From Antennarius striatus (taxonomy: Eukaryota; Chordata; Actinopteri; Lophiiformes; Antennariidae), in NCBI RefSeq assembly GCF_040054535.1, contig NC_090797.1, forward strand, positions 2,415,501 to 2,479,500: DNA of 64,000 nucleotides, written 5' to 3'. Below, piece by piece: positions 52,268 to 63,907 of this stretch. The position numbers and the translations under genes are program-made. How positions within the stretch are numbered: position 1 is the first letter of the stretch; each line of letters starts with the position of its first letter. The notes under the pieces were generated by a model. That model had not been told where the DNA came from. It saw nothing but the letters and a program-made list of their open reading frames with translations, and searched no databases.

Positions 52268-54450
52268 TTTGTGGTTTCATCCACTCATCAGCCGTGTCAC
52301 ATTTCATCCACACACACCTTTCTCACATCGCGTCGCCCTCAGCCATCCTTAACCTCGCTTCTCGTTGTTCCCGTCAACCCGCTCACTCCTCCTCTAAACA
52401 CTCCTTTCCTTTTTCTCGCCGTTTTCTTTCATTCTCCACTCGCTTTACATCCCCGAGGCGACTGTCATTTCCTTCAGCAGCACCTCCAACACCCCCACAT
52501 CTACTCCTTCCGCATCCTTTTTCCTCCCAATCTCCTCTCAAATGCTAATATCTCACCCCGCCAGATGTCAGGCTTCCATCTTCCTGCTCATTCATCTTTC
52601 GTTTGCTCGTTTCCATCTCTACCACAAACTTCCCTGGAAAAAATTTTCTTTTAAAACACAACAAACCCGATCCTTCTTCTGTGTTTGGTCCAGCCCTGAA
52701 GGCCAGCCCAGCCTCCTACCGGCCGAGCTGGTTCAGCAGCTGAACCTGCGCTCCACAGGCATGCTGAACAACGTGCAGCGCCTGTTCTCCCACCACATGA
52801 TCCAGACGTTCGGCTGCGACTACTCCACCAGCGGCGTCACGCAGGAGGCCCTGCTGACCAAGCTGCGCAACTTTTTGGAGCTGCGGACCCAAGACGGCCC
52901 CCGTCACGACACCTATCTGGTGTTCTACAGCGGGCACGCCCACAAAGGCACCGGCGCTTGGGCTCTGGCCGGTGAGAGAACGACATCCTATTATCATTTC
53001 ATTTAAACACAACAACCAACGCAGTCACAGACTGCAACCCCTTGTGACACCCCTGAGTTCAAAATCTTACCCTGACCTACTTGCATAGGTCAAATGTCAA
53101 AGCTAGTGCTCTGACCTACTGTCATTGATCAAAGCAGTAGCTTTGATTTATAGTCTTACTCACACTGGCCTCGTCTTTGTATCTTATCTGGTTCCGGAGT
53201 GTTCAAAAGTTTAAATTTGACCTTGACCTAGTTTTCTCAAGGTCATGGTCATCATCTCATTTTTATCACCTTTGCTGCCCAAATAATGTGCTTTTTGTTT
53301 CATTTTTCTATCTGCAACGGTTGTGAAGATATTTGGGGGACTAACGAACGAACAGACGGATAAACAAAGACGAACAAACACTGACAATTACAATACATCA
53401 CCACTTTGAAGCGGGATGTAAAAATCAGGAGGATGCTGATGGCGTCTTGAGCTGCTGCTGATTAAACGTGAACCTCCAACCGTCACCTCGTGCAGCGGCT
53501 TCCCTGCTAGTTATCCCAAATACCCGAAGAGCATCGAGCAGATATCGGGCTCTCCCTGCAAACTAGATGTCGCTTCATCGACTCGGTTTTCCATCGCTTC
53601 CGTTTCCCTTCCTCTCCAGTGGAGATTTGCACTAATCAGACGACTAATCCGGAATAGTAGAAGCAGCTGTGAAGGACAAGTCAGGTTTTTTTTCCAGCTG
53701 AGGCGATCGTGCTGAGGTTGCAGATGATGCTTCATGCACACACAAAAAAAAAAAGAGAAAGTCGCTCGCTTTGCTTTGTTTTCATCCCAAAAGGACATTT
53801 ATGTCAGGAACAGGAAGTCGATAAATTCTGATCCCAACTGCTCCTCGCTCCTCGTTTCTTTCTCGCTCTTGCCTCACCGTCTGACCTCCTATATTACAGG
53901 AGGCGAGAACCTCCACCTGGCCCACCTCCTGGAGCTATGGAAGGAGAAGAACGCCGGCCACTGCTCCCGCCTCATCGTCGTCCTGGACACGGAAAACTCC
54001 CTCCCGTGGGTGAAGGAGGTGCGCCGGGTGGATGGCGCCTTTGTGGCCGTGCAGGGCGCCGAGCTGTCCGTCGTCAGCGGCGACCCGGAGGATGGGGAAG
54101 CCTCCCTCCTCGGGGACTTCACCTCGGAGTGGGTGGAGTTCAACTGCAACCCGAACAGCGACACCCAGTGGTCAGAAAGGAGGAGGAGCCTCACGGCCAT
54201 ATACGGCGTGTCCAAACGCTGGAGCGACTACACGCTCCACCTGCCCACCGGGAGCGACGTGGCTAAGCACTGGAAGACCCATTTTCCCAAGGCTACATAT
54301 CCCATGGTGCACCTCTCCAACTGGTGCTGCGGCCTCAACCTGTTCTGGTTCTGTCGGGTGTGCCTGCGCTGTTTCAGGAGGTGTAAGCTAACCTGGTTCC
54401 CGCCCGCCGTTCTGGACACCGGCCAGGGACTCAAACTGGTGCACTCGTAG
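48494..54450 (+). CDS. tmem168: Transmembrane protein 168 (TMEM168), five coding exons
   Basis: Five exons join in frame to encode 693 residues (human TMEM168: 697): 48494-49327, 49411-49686, 50140-50282, 52694-52971 and 53900-54450. All junctions are GT-AG, with phases 0, 0, 2 and 1. Residues 1-417 form a multi-helix membrane region, with clear hydrophobic segments at about 27-45, 52-76 and 83-98 and more before and after the exon 1/2 junction. Conserved phrases include [41 protein letters not shown] and [12 protein letters not shown]. From about 419 a soluble domain contains [26 protein letters not shown] (ending H499) and [10 protein letters not shown] (535-544). After it come [13 protein letters not shown], a Cys-rich hydrophobic segment (about 652-672) and the end [13 protein letters not shown]. 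The protein is reported at intracellular/nuclear membranes and its biochemical role is poorly known. The start lacks the longer N-terminus seen in human. No break is seen. Confidence 0.97.
49687..50139 (+). other. tmem168 intron 2
   Basis: A 453-bp intron between CAG|GTAGGT and a CTTTTGCAG acceptor. The middle (about 49800-50070) is AT-rich, free of simple repeats, and has several TTAATTA/AATTAAA and E-box-like motifs, so it could hold an intronic enhancer. Confidence 0.7.
51595..51640. repeat. (AC)23 microsatellite
   Basis: Perfect AC array inside tmem168 intron 3. Confidence 0.95.
52237..52264. repeat. (TG)14 microsatellite near exon 4
   Basis: A perfect TG array in tmem168 intron 3, about 430 bp upstream of the exon 4 acceptor. 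UG-repeat RNA is a known TDP-43/CELF binding sequence. Confidence 0.95.
52972..53899 (+). other. tmem168 intron 4
   Basis: A 928-bp intron between GCCG|GTGAGA and the acceptor TATTACAG. The first half is largely a retroelement-like repeat (listed separately). The rest shows an A-rich run near 53744-53755 and nothing else recognisable. Confidence 0.75.
53030..53430 (+). repeat. Probable non-LTR retrotransposon 3' fragment
   Basis: Repeated 'tgacct' words, then 'tctcaaggtcatggtcatca', 'ttttctatctgcaacggtt', 'gaagatatttgggggacta', a run of acgaacaaac-like units, and 'acaatacatcaccactttga'. This ordering is typical of a dispersed teleost repeat that resembles the 3' end of a LINE (RTE-like by its tail, but not certain). 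It is 5'-truncated and non-coding. Confidence 0.5.
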
Positions 54451-55105
54451 GAGAAAAGGGAAGTTGGACATTTTTTGTATACGTTCACATCGTCAAGCCC
54501 AAGTTGTGCTGATCGGATTTTTCTTTTTTTGGGGGGGGGGGGGGGGGTTCGGGGTACATCTTCAATGCGTTGTCTCAGATCAGGGATGTACGCCCGATTG
54601 TTCCCCCATGGGGCGTGAACTTGTTCGTCCGTTTCCGTCCCAGATAGACCCAAACGAACGACGAGGCTCGTGATGTGAATGTAGATTTTGGTGGTTTGTT
54701 TTCACAGTTGGGTAACGGATCAAAAAGGGGATCCATGGGTCCCAAATGTAGTTTTGTACCATTTTGAATTCCTATAAGTGATTTTTCTGGGTATTCCATG
54801 GGAGAAGAGGTTTGATTGGGACCTACTTGGAGGGAGTTAAGAAAAAAAAAAGGGTCTAATAAAAGGAACCTCTTGCTTGATTTCTATGTTGATCTCCAAC
54901 AAACAAGATGTCTTCAATGCAGCAGATAAAAACCCATATTATTTGCACAATTAGGGTTGAGGTTAAAATAAAATTGTGTGCTTTATACATTTTTGTATTT
55001 TTTGGAGAGAGAAACTTTTTAATGATTTAGAAGCTTTTTTCCCACAAAAACAGTGCCTTAAAGTGCCTAAAAAGTCACCTTTAATAAAGATGCCCAATTA
55101 CTTTT
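54451..55105 (+). other. tmem168: tmem168 3' untranslated region
   Basis: It contains a G17 homopolymer (54531-54547). Three AATAAA signals are present, at 54858-54863, 54967-54972 and 55083-55088, so alternative 3' ends are possible. Extent is inferred from these signals. Confidence 0.5.
54967..54972 (+). terminator. tmem168 polyadenylation signal (one of three)
   Basis: Canonical AATAAA about 520 bp after the stop, followed by a GT-rich then T-rich stretch, which is the usual arrangement of a downstream element. The two other candidates are at 54858 and 55083. Confidence 0.4.
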
Positions 55106-58100
55106 ATTTAAACACGTGTATATACGATTAATACTGTATAAATATACACCTTAAAACGCCGTCTGTTTATATCTACCTTTATCAGCACCTTTAGTCCTGA
55201 TTTGAACAAAGACACGTTGAGACGTCGGCCGTCACGCCGTTTCTACGCAGGGGATGAACTGGAAGAAGCCATTCGATCAAAACGAACTTCACTGAAGCAC
55301 CAGCTGTCTTTCACTTTATTAATCCAGGAACTACCAAAGCTTTTTTCTTTTGTATTGGTGCACTGACTCCTATTGATCGTCCTTCCTTCAACCGCTCCGT
55401 TGGATTTCCCTCCCACACACCCCTGAACTCGCTGTCTTCACCTTTGGATTTGACGGCGATGTTTCCGATAAGGTCAAAGTGGTGTTTTTCACAAACGATT
55501 CTCGACGTGCCTCATTTGGGAAAATATGTCAAAAATCGCACTTGTAAAGAACTGATTTCTGTGTTGTGTGTGGGGGGATGAAGGGAGAGAATACAAAATA
55601 CAAGGCTGAACAAATACTTGTTTTGTAGAATGAATGATGATGTCATAAAAGGAATTTGCTGTGTCTAAAAAATTTCCACACTGAGCGACGAGCCGAGTGC
55701 TGGCGATGTAATTAATTAAACGACGCACTTAAACGCAATCTTTCGCGGGCGTTAGGGTCACCTCTGCGATCTGCGGTCGCGTCGAAAGTCAGAGGCTGGA
55801 CGCATCGCTCCCTGGCGTCTTCCCAGGATTAAATTACAGGCCGGATTCATCTCCTAAACTGAATTAGGTAATCAGAGAGCCTCCTGTGGATTTGCTGAGT
55901 CAGACCTCGGAAGTGGCGTTCGCCGACGCGACCGCGCGCGACAACCCGCCGCCATTCCTTCTGCTCTCCTATTTGTCTACAGCTGAGTCTGTCATCGGTG
56001 GTAATTACAGCCTGTCATGGGGTGTTACCTTCTAATGCAGGCAAAGTGATGCGCCCGCCGCCTGCAATTCATTTGGGGCGGATAAATGTGCTTTTATTGC
56101 CCGAGTTGAATTTTAGCACGGGGACTTGTGTGGCAAACAAAGCAGCTGTTCCTCCATTATTGATTATTTCCTTTGTGAGAGCACAGCAGGGGGTTGGGAA
56201 CAATTTCGGCTTCCTTTAAATCATGTTTTGAGTGAGTTGTTTGGTGTTCAGCGGCGTCTTAATTAATGTCGGAACTACACAGTTTATACATGTAATAATT
56301 AGCTTTTTGTAGAAATCGGCTTGATGCATTCCCATTTTTTTTAAAAATTCCTGCACCTCTGTAACAACAAAAAGGTATATATATGGCATATATATTTAGA
56401 TATGTACATAAATGAGGAACGTCCCCTTTCTGGAGGAATGAGAGATTTCAGATTCAGCACCGCCACTCCAATGGTTATATTTTTGTCTCTCTCTTTTTTT
56501 GCCTCTCACAGCGGCTCGCAGCGGCTCCGACTTTGAAATGTCAAAACCATTATCTTAAATTACAACGGCTGGGGATGCGTTTAGTGACCATTTCACCGGA
56601 CAATGCTTCCCACTATGCACACTGTCGTTTTGAAGACGCTGCCAAAATCTACAGCTCTGAAATACCTGCAGACGCTACTTTTCTAACGTTCAACTTATGG
56701 TGTTCCATTATGAATAGACCTGTCATTTTTGGAATTATGAGAAGGTTCTGCATTTTTAAAAAAAAATAAAATAAATTAAATAAGAATTTTCAAAAAACAA
56801 TTTAACAATAAAAAAAGACAAAATGTTTTTTTTTAATTTCAAAAAATTTAAAAATTTAAATAAAAATAAAAAAAATTAACAAATGGACCAGTCATTTTAG
56901 GTATTATGGGAAGGTTCTACATAGCATATTTTAGTAAACCCAGTTAACTTATCCTTTGGATGCTACTTCTAGACTGTCTCTGCACACAACACCTTCACGT
57001 GCTAATTTGTTTGCAGCCGGCTAACGGATTACCTTTAGACAGAGGCATGTTAGCTGCTGCCTTCACTTTCCGCTAAGCTAACCGCCACTGACTCCAGCAT
57101 GACAGCGGCATTGATGTCCTCATCTCGCTCTTGGCAGGAGAGCGAATGAGGGTATTTCCTGAAACGCCGAGAGCCGCTTCGGCTGGAATGGAAAGTTGTG
57201 ATCTCTTTGACATTCGCTGCGGAAATGGGAAAATCAAAAAAGAACACATAGACTTCAGATTTGAGGCAGACATGGGGGGATTATTTGTGGAGATACTCAG
57301 GGCGAGGATTTTTGAGCTGATGCAAAGGGGTGGGGGGAGCAGGGCAAAGGGCAGAGCTTGTCTCAGTTATTGCAAGCAGACCATCTTGTGAAGTGAAGGT
57401 CGAGATCGCGGCAGGATAAGGGAATTAAATGTATTTTTCGGAGACTTGTGTGGGCAGGGATCTGGGCCATCTCGCCTTGTTGTGATTTGGATCTGTTAGC
57501 GCAGGAAACCCTCTAGTGTCTTGAGAAAATAGTAAACTCTGGAACCGGAATGCTACCAGATGCAGAAGAAATTCAGGTACTGTGACGTCTATCACGGGAT
57601 ACGTATGCAAACGGGGCCTTTTTCGCGTGTGTCCTCGGATTGGATTGACGATTCTGAAGTCATCCTTAATGAAAACCGAGCCGCTCCGGGTATCAGCTCT
57701 TGTAAGCAGCCGAGTCCTACCAGCCAGATGATGCCGATACGCTTGATTCAATTAAAAGTCTAAATCAGAGGCTAACAAGGCTGTCAGCGCCGGGGGATCG
57801 GAGGTTCGGTAATTATCTTTGTTGTCACAGTCGGGCTAAGACGGGACGGGGTTAGGCTAGGCTCAGCATGACAAACATGAGATTCCTGTTCCAGTCCAAG
57901 AAAAGGAAGTTCAGAAATCTTCAGGCTCCTCCTTCACAAGGGAAATTTGAATAATGTTTGGAATTTGTATGTTTTCTTTATTGGGAATCTTTCTTATTCA
58001 CTATAACAGCGCCTTTTGATTATACTGTACTGAAATTGGCTGCAGTTCCTTTAGAGGGCACTAACTTAGCGAAACGGCTAAAATGTTTTTACTCACTATC

Positions 58101-60095
58101 AGGCGAGAAAAAGCCCAAATTTTCATTTAGATTGTGCAAATATAGCACGGATCATATATCGGGAATGAAATTTAATCGCACTAATACCCTGCTATTTTCA
58201 CAACGTAGATGATTTCACTCACAAAATGCTAACGCTCTGCTGACAAAGGCTGATTGGTCCATTTAGGATTTACGACAGGACGACTTGCCTCCGGTTTGTG
58301 AATATAATTCCTTCCAACTCATTATTTTACTGTGTCAACATCAGTAGATTTATTGTCTTCAGCGCCCCCTACATAGCCAAAGTTCTGAGACTGGAGCACC
58401 TTTATTACATTTTAGTATGTAACCTAGAAACTGAAGCCATTTCCAGATTTTTCCGTGATTATTTTGAATTAAAACAAGATAAACTGAACATTTGTCCAGA
58501 ACAAACTGGCTGCAGGCTCCTGCTCCATTTGTACAACACAGATGTGAGATTGCTCTCTTTTATTTCCCTGCTATAATAAGAGAATTTCCCAAAATGCCTC
58601 TCTTAATGGTGTTAACCCTATAAAATGAATGGTGATAGGAGAAAAAAGCCTGCTCTGGTATCATTAGGTTTATATTCCACCCTGCAGGGGAAGTTTCCTC
58701 CTTGGTGATGTAATAGACGGGAGTGTGCAGTTTGTTTGAATGTCCTTATAAAACCCTTTACGGAGCAGCGTTTTAATTCAGCCTGAGAGCTGCCCCGGCT
58801 CCCTGTTGCATCGGTAAACTCCCATCCTATTTTGAAATCCTCTCCCCGGCTAATGTGGCACTCACGCGTGACTCACCTAAGCCTGGTCCCCCCCCATCTC
58901 CAGTCTGTCTGGATGCCGTTAAATCTTGGGGGTCTTTCCTCAAGCGTGACATAACGGCTGTAACCAGCTCTGAGTGGAGCTCAGGCCTTCAGAAAGCAGA
59001 TAGGAGGGGGTCACAGTACGGGGGTTTGGCCCTCCCATATGTTTTCCAGAGTTTACTTGTACATTTGTCGGTACATTTAGCAGATTTCCCCTGGAAATTG
59101 CATCAGATTCCTGGTTTGTCCAGGAGTTTCTTGAAAACGCGGAAGTGTTCGACTTCTTCGTAAACCTGTTCTTGGTGCTGTTATCAACTAGCGACTAATT
59201 TAACATCATTTAAAGAACCCAACCAAAGAAGAAGAGAAAAATACCCAAATATACACAGAAGCGGCCAACACCAAGATGTAGAGTCAACGGGAGATTTCGG
59301 ATTCCGCCAAATTTCCATCTGTATTCCCTTTTGCAAGGCCTTTGGAGAACGTTGAGAATCTTCACCACGACCTTCATCCCAGTGGAAAATAAAGTCCAAA
59401 AGATAAATGGAGTGGAATAAGTTCTTTGAATAATAATGAGAGAATCCACTTAAGGGAGGCGAGGTGACATCTCTACCCAAATTCTGCTCGATTTTGCAGG
59501 CTGACTCTCAGAGTTGGTCAACTAGCCTCGGAGCAAAATGGAGAATTACCAAATGCGGTTTGGTTTCGTGAGGTTTCACTTTGGCCTCTACGCATAAAAA
59601 AAAGAGGAAGAGCAAGAAAGACAAAAATCAAGGATGGGAAAACGATGTCTGGAGACAGGATGGGGGTGTGCAGGCGTGGCAAAGGCTGTGCATCACGATG
59701 AAAGAGTTCAGTGAAGTACAGGTTTTCATGAATATTCTGCACACACTCGTGCAACGTGTTTGTCCACACAGATGGTATAGCTGGGATCTGACTTAGAGAA
59801 TCTAAAGCAGGTCGAAGCCCCCTCTCCGCCAAACAGCACATCATCATGCTGTTGGGCAATTGGGCATTGACATGGAATAACCTAATTTAGAGGCAGATGA
59901 CCGTATCTTCCTGAACAGGAGGAAAAATAAAAGGAGAGGAACGGGAGAGAGGGTGAAAACCACAAGGTGTCGGCATGAAAAGAGGGAAGATGGACTCGTA
60001 TCGAGGCGAGAAAAACACACCGGTAAACCAGCAGAGGGTCGCTGCCATCCATTGTTTGGAGCGGCATAGGTACACATTTCGAATTCATTTATTGT

Positions 60096-60128
60096 GTCTG
60101 GAGTGGAAAGGAATTCTCCACTCCAGAC
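60096..60128. repeat. Perfect 12-bp inverted repeat with 9-nt loop
   Basis: GTCTGGAGTGGA (60096-60107) and its exact reverse complement (60117-60128) flank nine bases that include GAATTC. No flanking simple repeat. Confidence 0.85.
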
Positions 60129-61559
60129 TCCGGATTCGGGTCCAGTTGCGTCTTTGTGCGGAGGCCGATGGCGTTTTTGCGTTCAATTCCACGTCCACGC
60201 TAACTTCAAAATGTTAAATAGAAGTAACTCAAAATCAAATAACTCACAATCTAGTAGTAAAATCTAATGAAGCTATTGTGTATTTATCGCCAGTCGCGGT
60301 GACATCACCTGAAAGGCTCCTTGCATTTTAACAAAAAACGAGCCGCGCAAATGAAGATCGTCTGAATGATTGAGTCGCTTCAAATTCCAAAAACTGAGGG
60401 TGATTAAAGTCTGTCTGAGGTGGGCCCTGTGGCGGCGCTTCAACGATGCCTTCAAGGACACCGTCAGGTCCAAACTGTTATGCGAACAGTTTATATTTTA
60501 TTATTTTCTTGATGGCTCTCTTTGATTGCCTTCTTCGCTGACCGTTCTGCCTCTCATCTATTCCCTTTACTGCCGCTTCGCCCCCCCGGTTGCTACGCCA
60601 CCGTTTCAGGTTGAGCTGTTTTAATACCCCCGCAGTTGATCATATTTGGTTTAATTACCTCTTCTAGAACCGTGGGGGCAATAGAAATCATGACCTGATG
60701 CATTTTCGATAAATTGACTGAAACAGCAAATGGAAATGTCTAACGTGGTGATGTCTAACGTCTAATGCGCTTTTTTTTTTGAGGATTTTACTCGAGGATG
60801 ACCTTCAGATGTTGTCTTGCATTGAGGGGTTCCCACCTCACGCCGAGGACTGCTTCATGCGGAGTTTGTTTGCAGCAGCGTGATATGAGAGATGAGTAAA
60901 GCAACTATGAATAATTCACTTTATAGCCCTACGTGGCGGCTTTAACATGTGTAATATCATGCACTACCCCGGGAAAAGTCTGTTTTTTCCCTGTTGAAGC
61001 TGGACCAGAATGTTGGTTTAGAATAATCAGGCATGTCCTGCGACAGCAAGCAAAGAGTTAAGCCTCACCAGGGAGTGACTTGTTGTTTCTTGAACATTTG
61101 CTAGTCTGTATTTCTTCTTAACGACGGGGTAAGAAGTCTGCCCGAGAGAAAAATGATAATGCGGCCCACCTCGCTTGACACAAATCAAGAGTTTATGTTT
61201 GTAATATCGCTGCCATTTGTCCGCACCGTGGCAACGGAGGCGGCACATTTGTTACCTGTAGCCGCGATTTGATTGTCCACGGATACCTTCGTTTTTTCTT
61301 TCCCGTAATCAACGAGAAGATGAATTAAAGCCGAGTCCTGACCCGCCGCCCTGCAGCCAAGGCTGTTTTCTTTATTTACTCGCGGATGACGAGATTGAAG
61401 TTGCCACATCCACGACTGACTTTTATTACCCCGGGGGGTCTTTTTGTATTCCTGGCTGTCCTCTGCTAAAAAAGCTCTCCATTGATCGTTTTCCGTCTCT
61501 TTATTCCTGTTTTTGTGGCCCCTCCAGCTGTGCAAACTGCGAGTGCATGCAGTATATGT

Positions 61560-61745
61560 GTATACATGAACAAATCCTCTTTATATACACTCCAACTGAA
61601 TAAACTGTGAACATTTATTGGCTTGTGCTGCATTACATTGAATTAACTGACTGGGTAACTTATGCTCTCACTGTACTAATTAAAACAGCTTGCATTCACA
61701 GTGATGGCACAACCGTAATTAATTTCTCTAATTAATTTCTGTATG
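61560..61745. promoter_or_regulatory. Possible conserved non-coding element
   Basis: An AT-rich block free of simple repeats, with several homeodomain cores (GAATTAAC, CTAATTAAA) and a tandem pair of TAATTAATTTCT words near 61716-61740. This is enhancer-like composition only; conservation is untested. Confidence 0.2.
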
Positions 61746-63454
61746 GATGCTTTTTTTTAAACACGCCACCGTCTTGTGTACTTCGCCTAAGATATCATCC
61801 TTAAAAGTGATTCATGAATTGCTTTCCATCCCGGTCGATTCCTTTGCAGACTCTTGTTTATCGGCCTTTTTGCTAAAGGACACGACGAACGGATGACGAA
61901 CAGATTTGCCCGTTTCAAAGATGGAAAACATCACGTCTTTCAAACCCATCTGTAACGGCATCCTTGAAAAGCCTTCAAACATATTTCCCACTGACTCAGA
62001 GTGGTACTTAATTAATTCTATATCATGCCCCTGCATATGAGAGCAAAGTGGCTGCACGTTGCCAAAAGAGGCGTCCTTGCCAGCAACCCTATTATCAGTC
62101 AATAACGAATACAGATGTCTGAAACGGCTTTGCTCAGAGAAGTCGGATTTTAAAAATCTGCGTCCATCCCATGGCGATGGCGTCGCCTTCGCTTTCCCGT
62201 GTGCATGACACGCCATCCGAGGGAACCGGCTGACCCAGAAAGCGATACGAGGGATGTGAGGCATTGCCCCGTCAAGCTTTCCAACCCACCATTCATTCCC
62301 ATCAAGACTTGTAATAACGCTTGTACTCTCTGCTGAAATTGCTTTCTGCCTTTCGGGTCAGTAAAACTGGACTTGCGGGAGGGATGGGGGAGGGTGTTTG
62401 TTTCCATGTAAGTGTTTTGTGTGTGTGTGTGTGTGGTAGGTAGCCGACACGGCTGGTGGTTAGGCGCCACACTACGATCATATTAGCAAAGTGATTTATA
62501 CGTGCTGAAATCTCAAGCAGGTTTACGACGAATTGATGGAGTGGCCACTTGCTGCACCGCATTTTAACATCCCTGTCCTCTTTTTCTCTCTGCCGGTTCA
62601 GAAACCTTTGACTTCAGCACAGCAATGTGATGAATAACTTTATCTTGTTTTTTCACTTAGAAAATGTCAAATTTCTTATACCCCCAAAAAAGCGGGAACA
62701 AATAAACTTCTTCTCCTGATGAGTGCAGGTCTGCAGCATTCAAGAGTCTGAGTGGTTTACATGACAATTTGTTGTGAAATATGAAATATTTCTACACTCT
62801 AGCTAATTTACATTCAATCTTGCACGCTGCGTAATTGGCCGCGAAGGAAATTGGTATCTTTTATTTGGCGGCGCGCTGATTGACCTGCCTTGACATTCTC
62901 AACAATGCTGCGACGACTCGTCGGCCACTCCGGGTTCCTTTTTGAGGAATCACAACCCAATCACGCCGAATTATGCAAAGAGCTCTCAGAGACTTTAAGA
63001 GCCGAAAATACGGGATCGCCTGAATCCCAATTATCAAAACTTTAAAACATTTCTTCCTCTCCATCCATACTTGAAGCATGACTGCATTGATTTTCTGAAA
63101 AGGAACTCGCTGACAGAACGAGTGCACTCGTAGTTCCCTTCTAGTGCTTTTTGATGACAGCTGAAGGCGAGTGTTAAAACGGGTGATTAAGCAGGAACTG
63201 ATTGTTCTCTTCCTTTTGAAATTGAGGAGCTATATGCTGTATCAGCTCCCGGAGCAGCATTGTCATCAACATCTATTTTACCATTAGGGCGACACTGCCC
63301 TTACTCTGCACTTTACTTGTCTTCTTCACTCCAATGCTGGCAGATAAGCGTGAAGGACAAAGACTTGTTTTAAAGGAATGGCTCCACTCTTGGCAAAATA
63401 GGATTATTTGCTTTGTTGCACATCTCAAAACGAGACATGTTAGCTTAAGTTGTT

Positions 63455-63907
63455 TTGGTTTCGCAGACATTTGCATATAGCGTAAGGCGTGAGTTGGTAA
63501 TACCGCCCTGGCTCTCGGTAAACTGCGGACAGGAGATTGGAGACTGGTTGGGAGACTGTCCAGGTGAAGTCTTCTTTTGTTTGGATAGTCTTCCTTTGGT
63601 TGGTCCACCTGCAAGCAACGTCCAAAAGCAGTTCAGTCCTGTGAATACTGATGCTTGGCGTCGCGTCCCTCCTGGACATCCATCTAGTGAATTTGTTCCA
63701 GCGTACCCTGTGGACTTTTGGGGCCAGGTTCGGCAAGTTTCCGAGCCATTCCTCAACGGTTCTTGGGACTCACTCTCCAGATGCGAATGTATTTGGTCTG
63801 CGGCAAGTTCTGGAAAGGTGGCATTTGTCAAAGTCTGTCAAACAAATGCTAGGAGCCAGTTATTCCCCCGCAAGACATGGAATTGTAAAGAGATGTTCGC
63901 GCGGTAA
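63455..63907 (+). other. Unrecognised long open stretch near the right edge
   Basis: A 150-codon plus-strand frame, with a 128-codon minus-strand frame over the same DNA. Composition is balanced rather than repetitive, and the plus-strand product is Trp/Pro/Cys-rich with no membrane helix or known motif. I do not recognise either translation. It may be a fragment of a transposable element, an exon of a gene beyond the edge, or chance. Confidence 0.2.

Larger units (their letters stand above)
50283..52693 (+). other. tmem168 intron 3, compositionally extreme
   Basis: This 2411-bp intron interrupts a serine codon (TGC AG|C). It contains (AC)23 (51595-51640), a CpG-rich patch with GGCGCGCGCC (51753-51762), a purine-rich block (about 51875-52010), (TG)14 (52237-52264) and about 370 bp of C/T-rich sequence (52310-52690) leading into the exon 4 acceptor. 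No other gene is supported inside it. Confidence 0.8.
55106..63430. other. Intergenic sequence downstream of tmem168
   Basis: No supported gene. Items seen are AT-rich sequence around 56750-56880, a candidate conserved block at about 55985-56225, a 12-bp hairpin (60096-60128), an AATTAA-rich block (61560-61745) and a short GT array (about 62418-62434). A 150-codon minus-strand frame (61812-62264) is not recognised. IFRD1 and LSMEM1, neighbours of TMEM168 in human, are not seen. Confidence 0.5.

Noticed and set aside
53734..54450. Upstream ATG-initiated version of the last tmem168 exon
   Set aside because: The part before 53900 is intron; the acceptor TATTACAG and continuity with exon 4 fix the exon start at 53900.
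61812..62264. 150-codon minus-strand frame
   Set aside because: No recognisable domain, no splice or promoter context.
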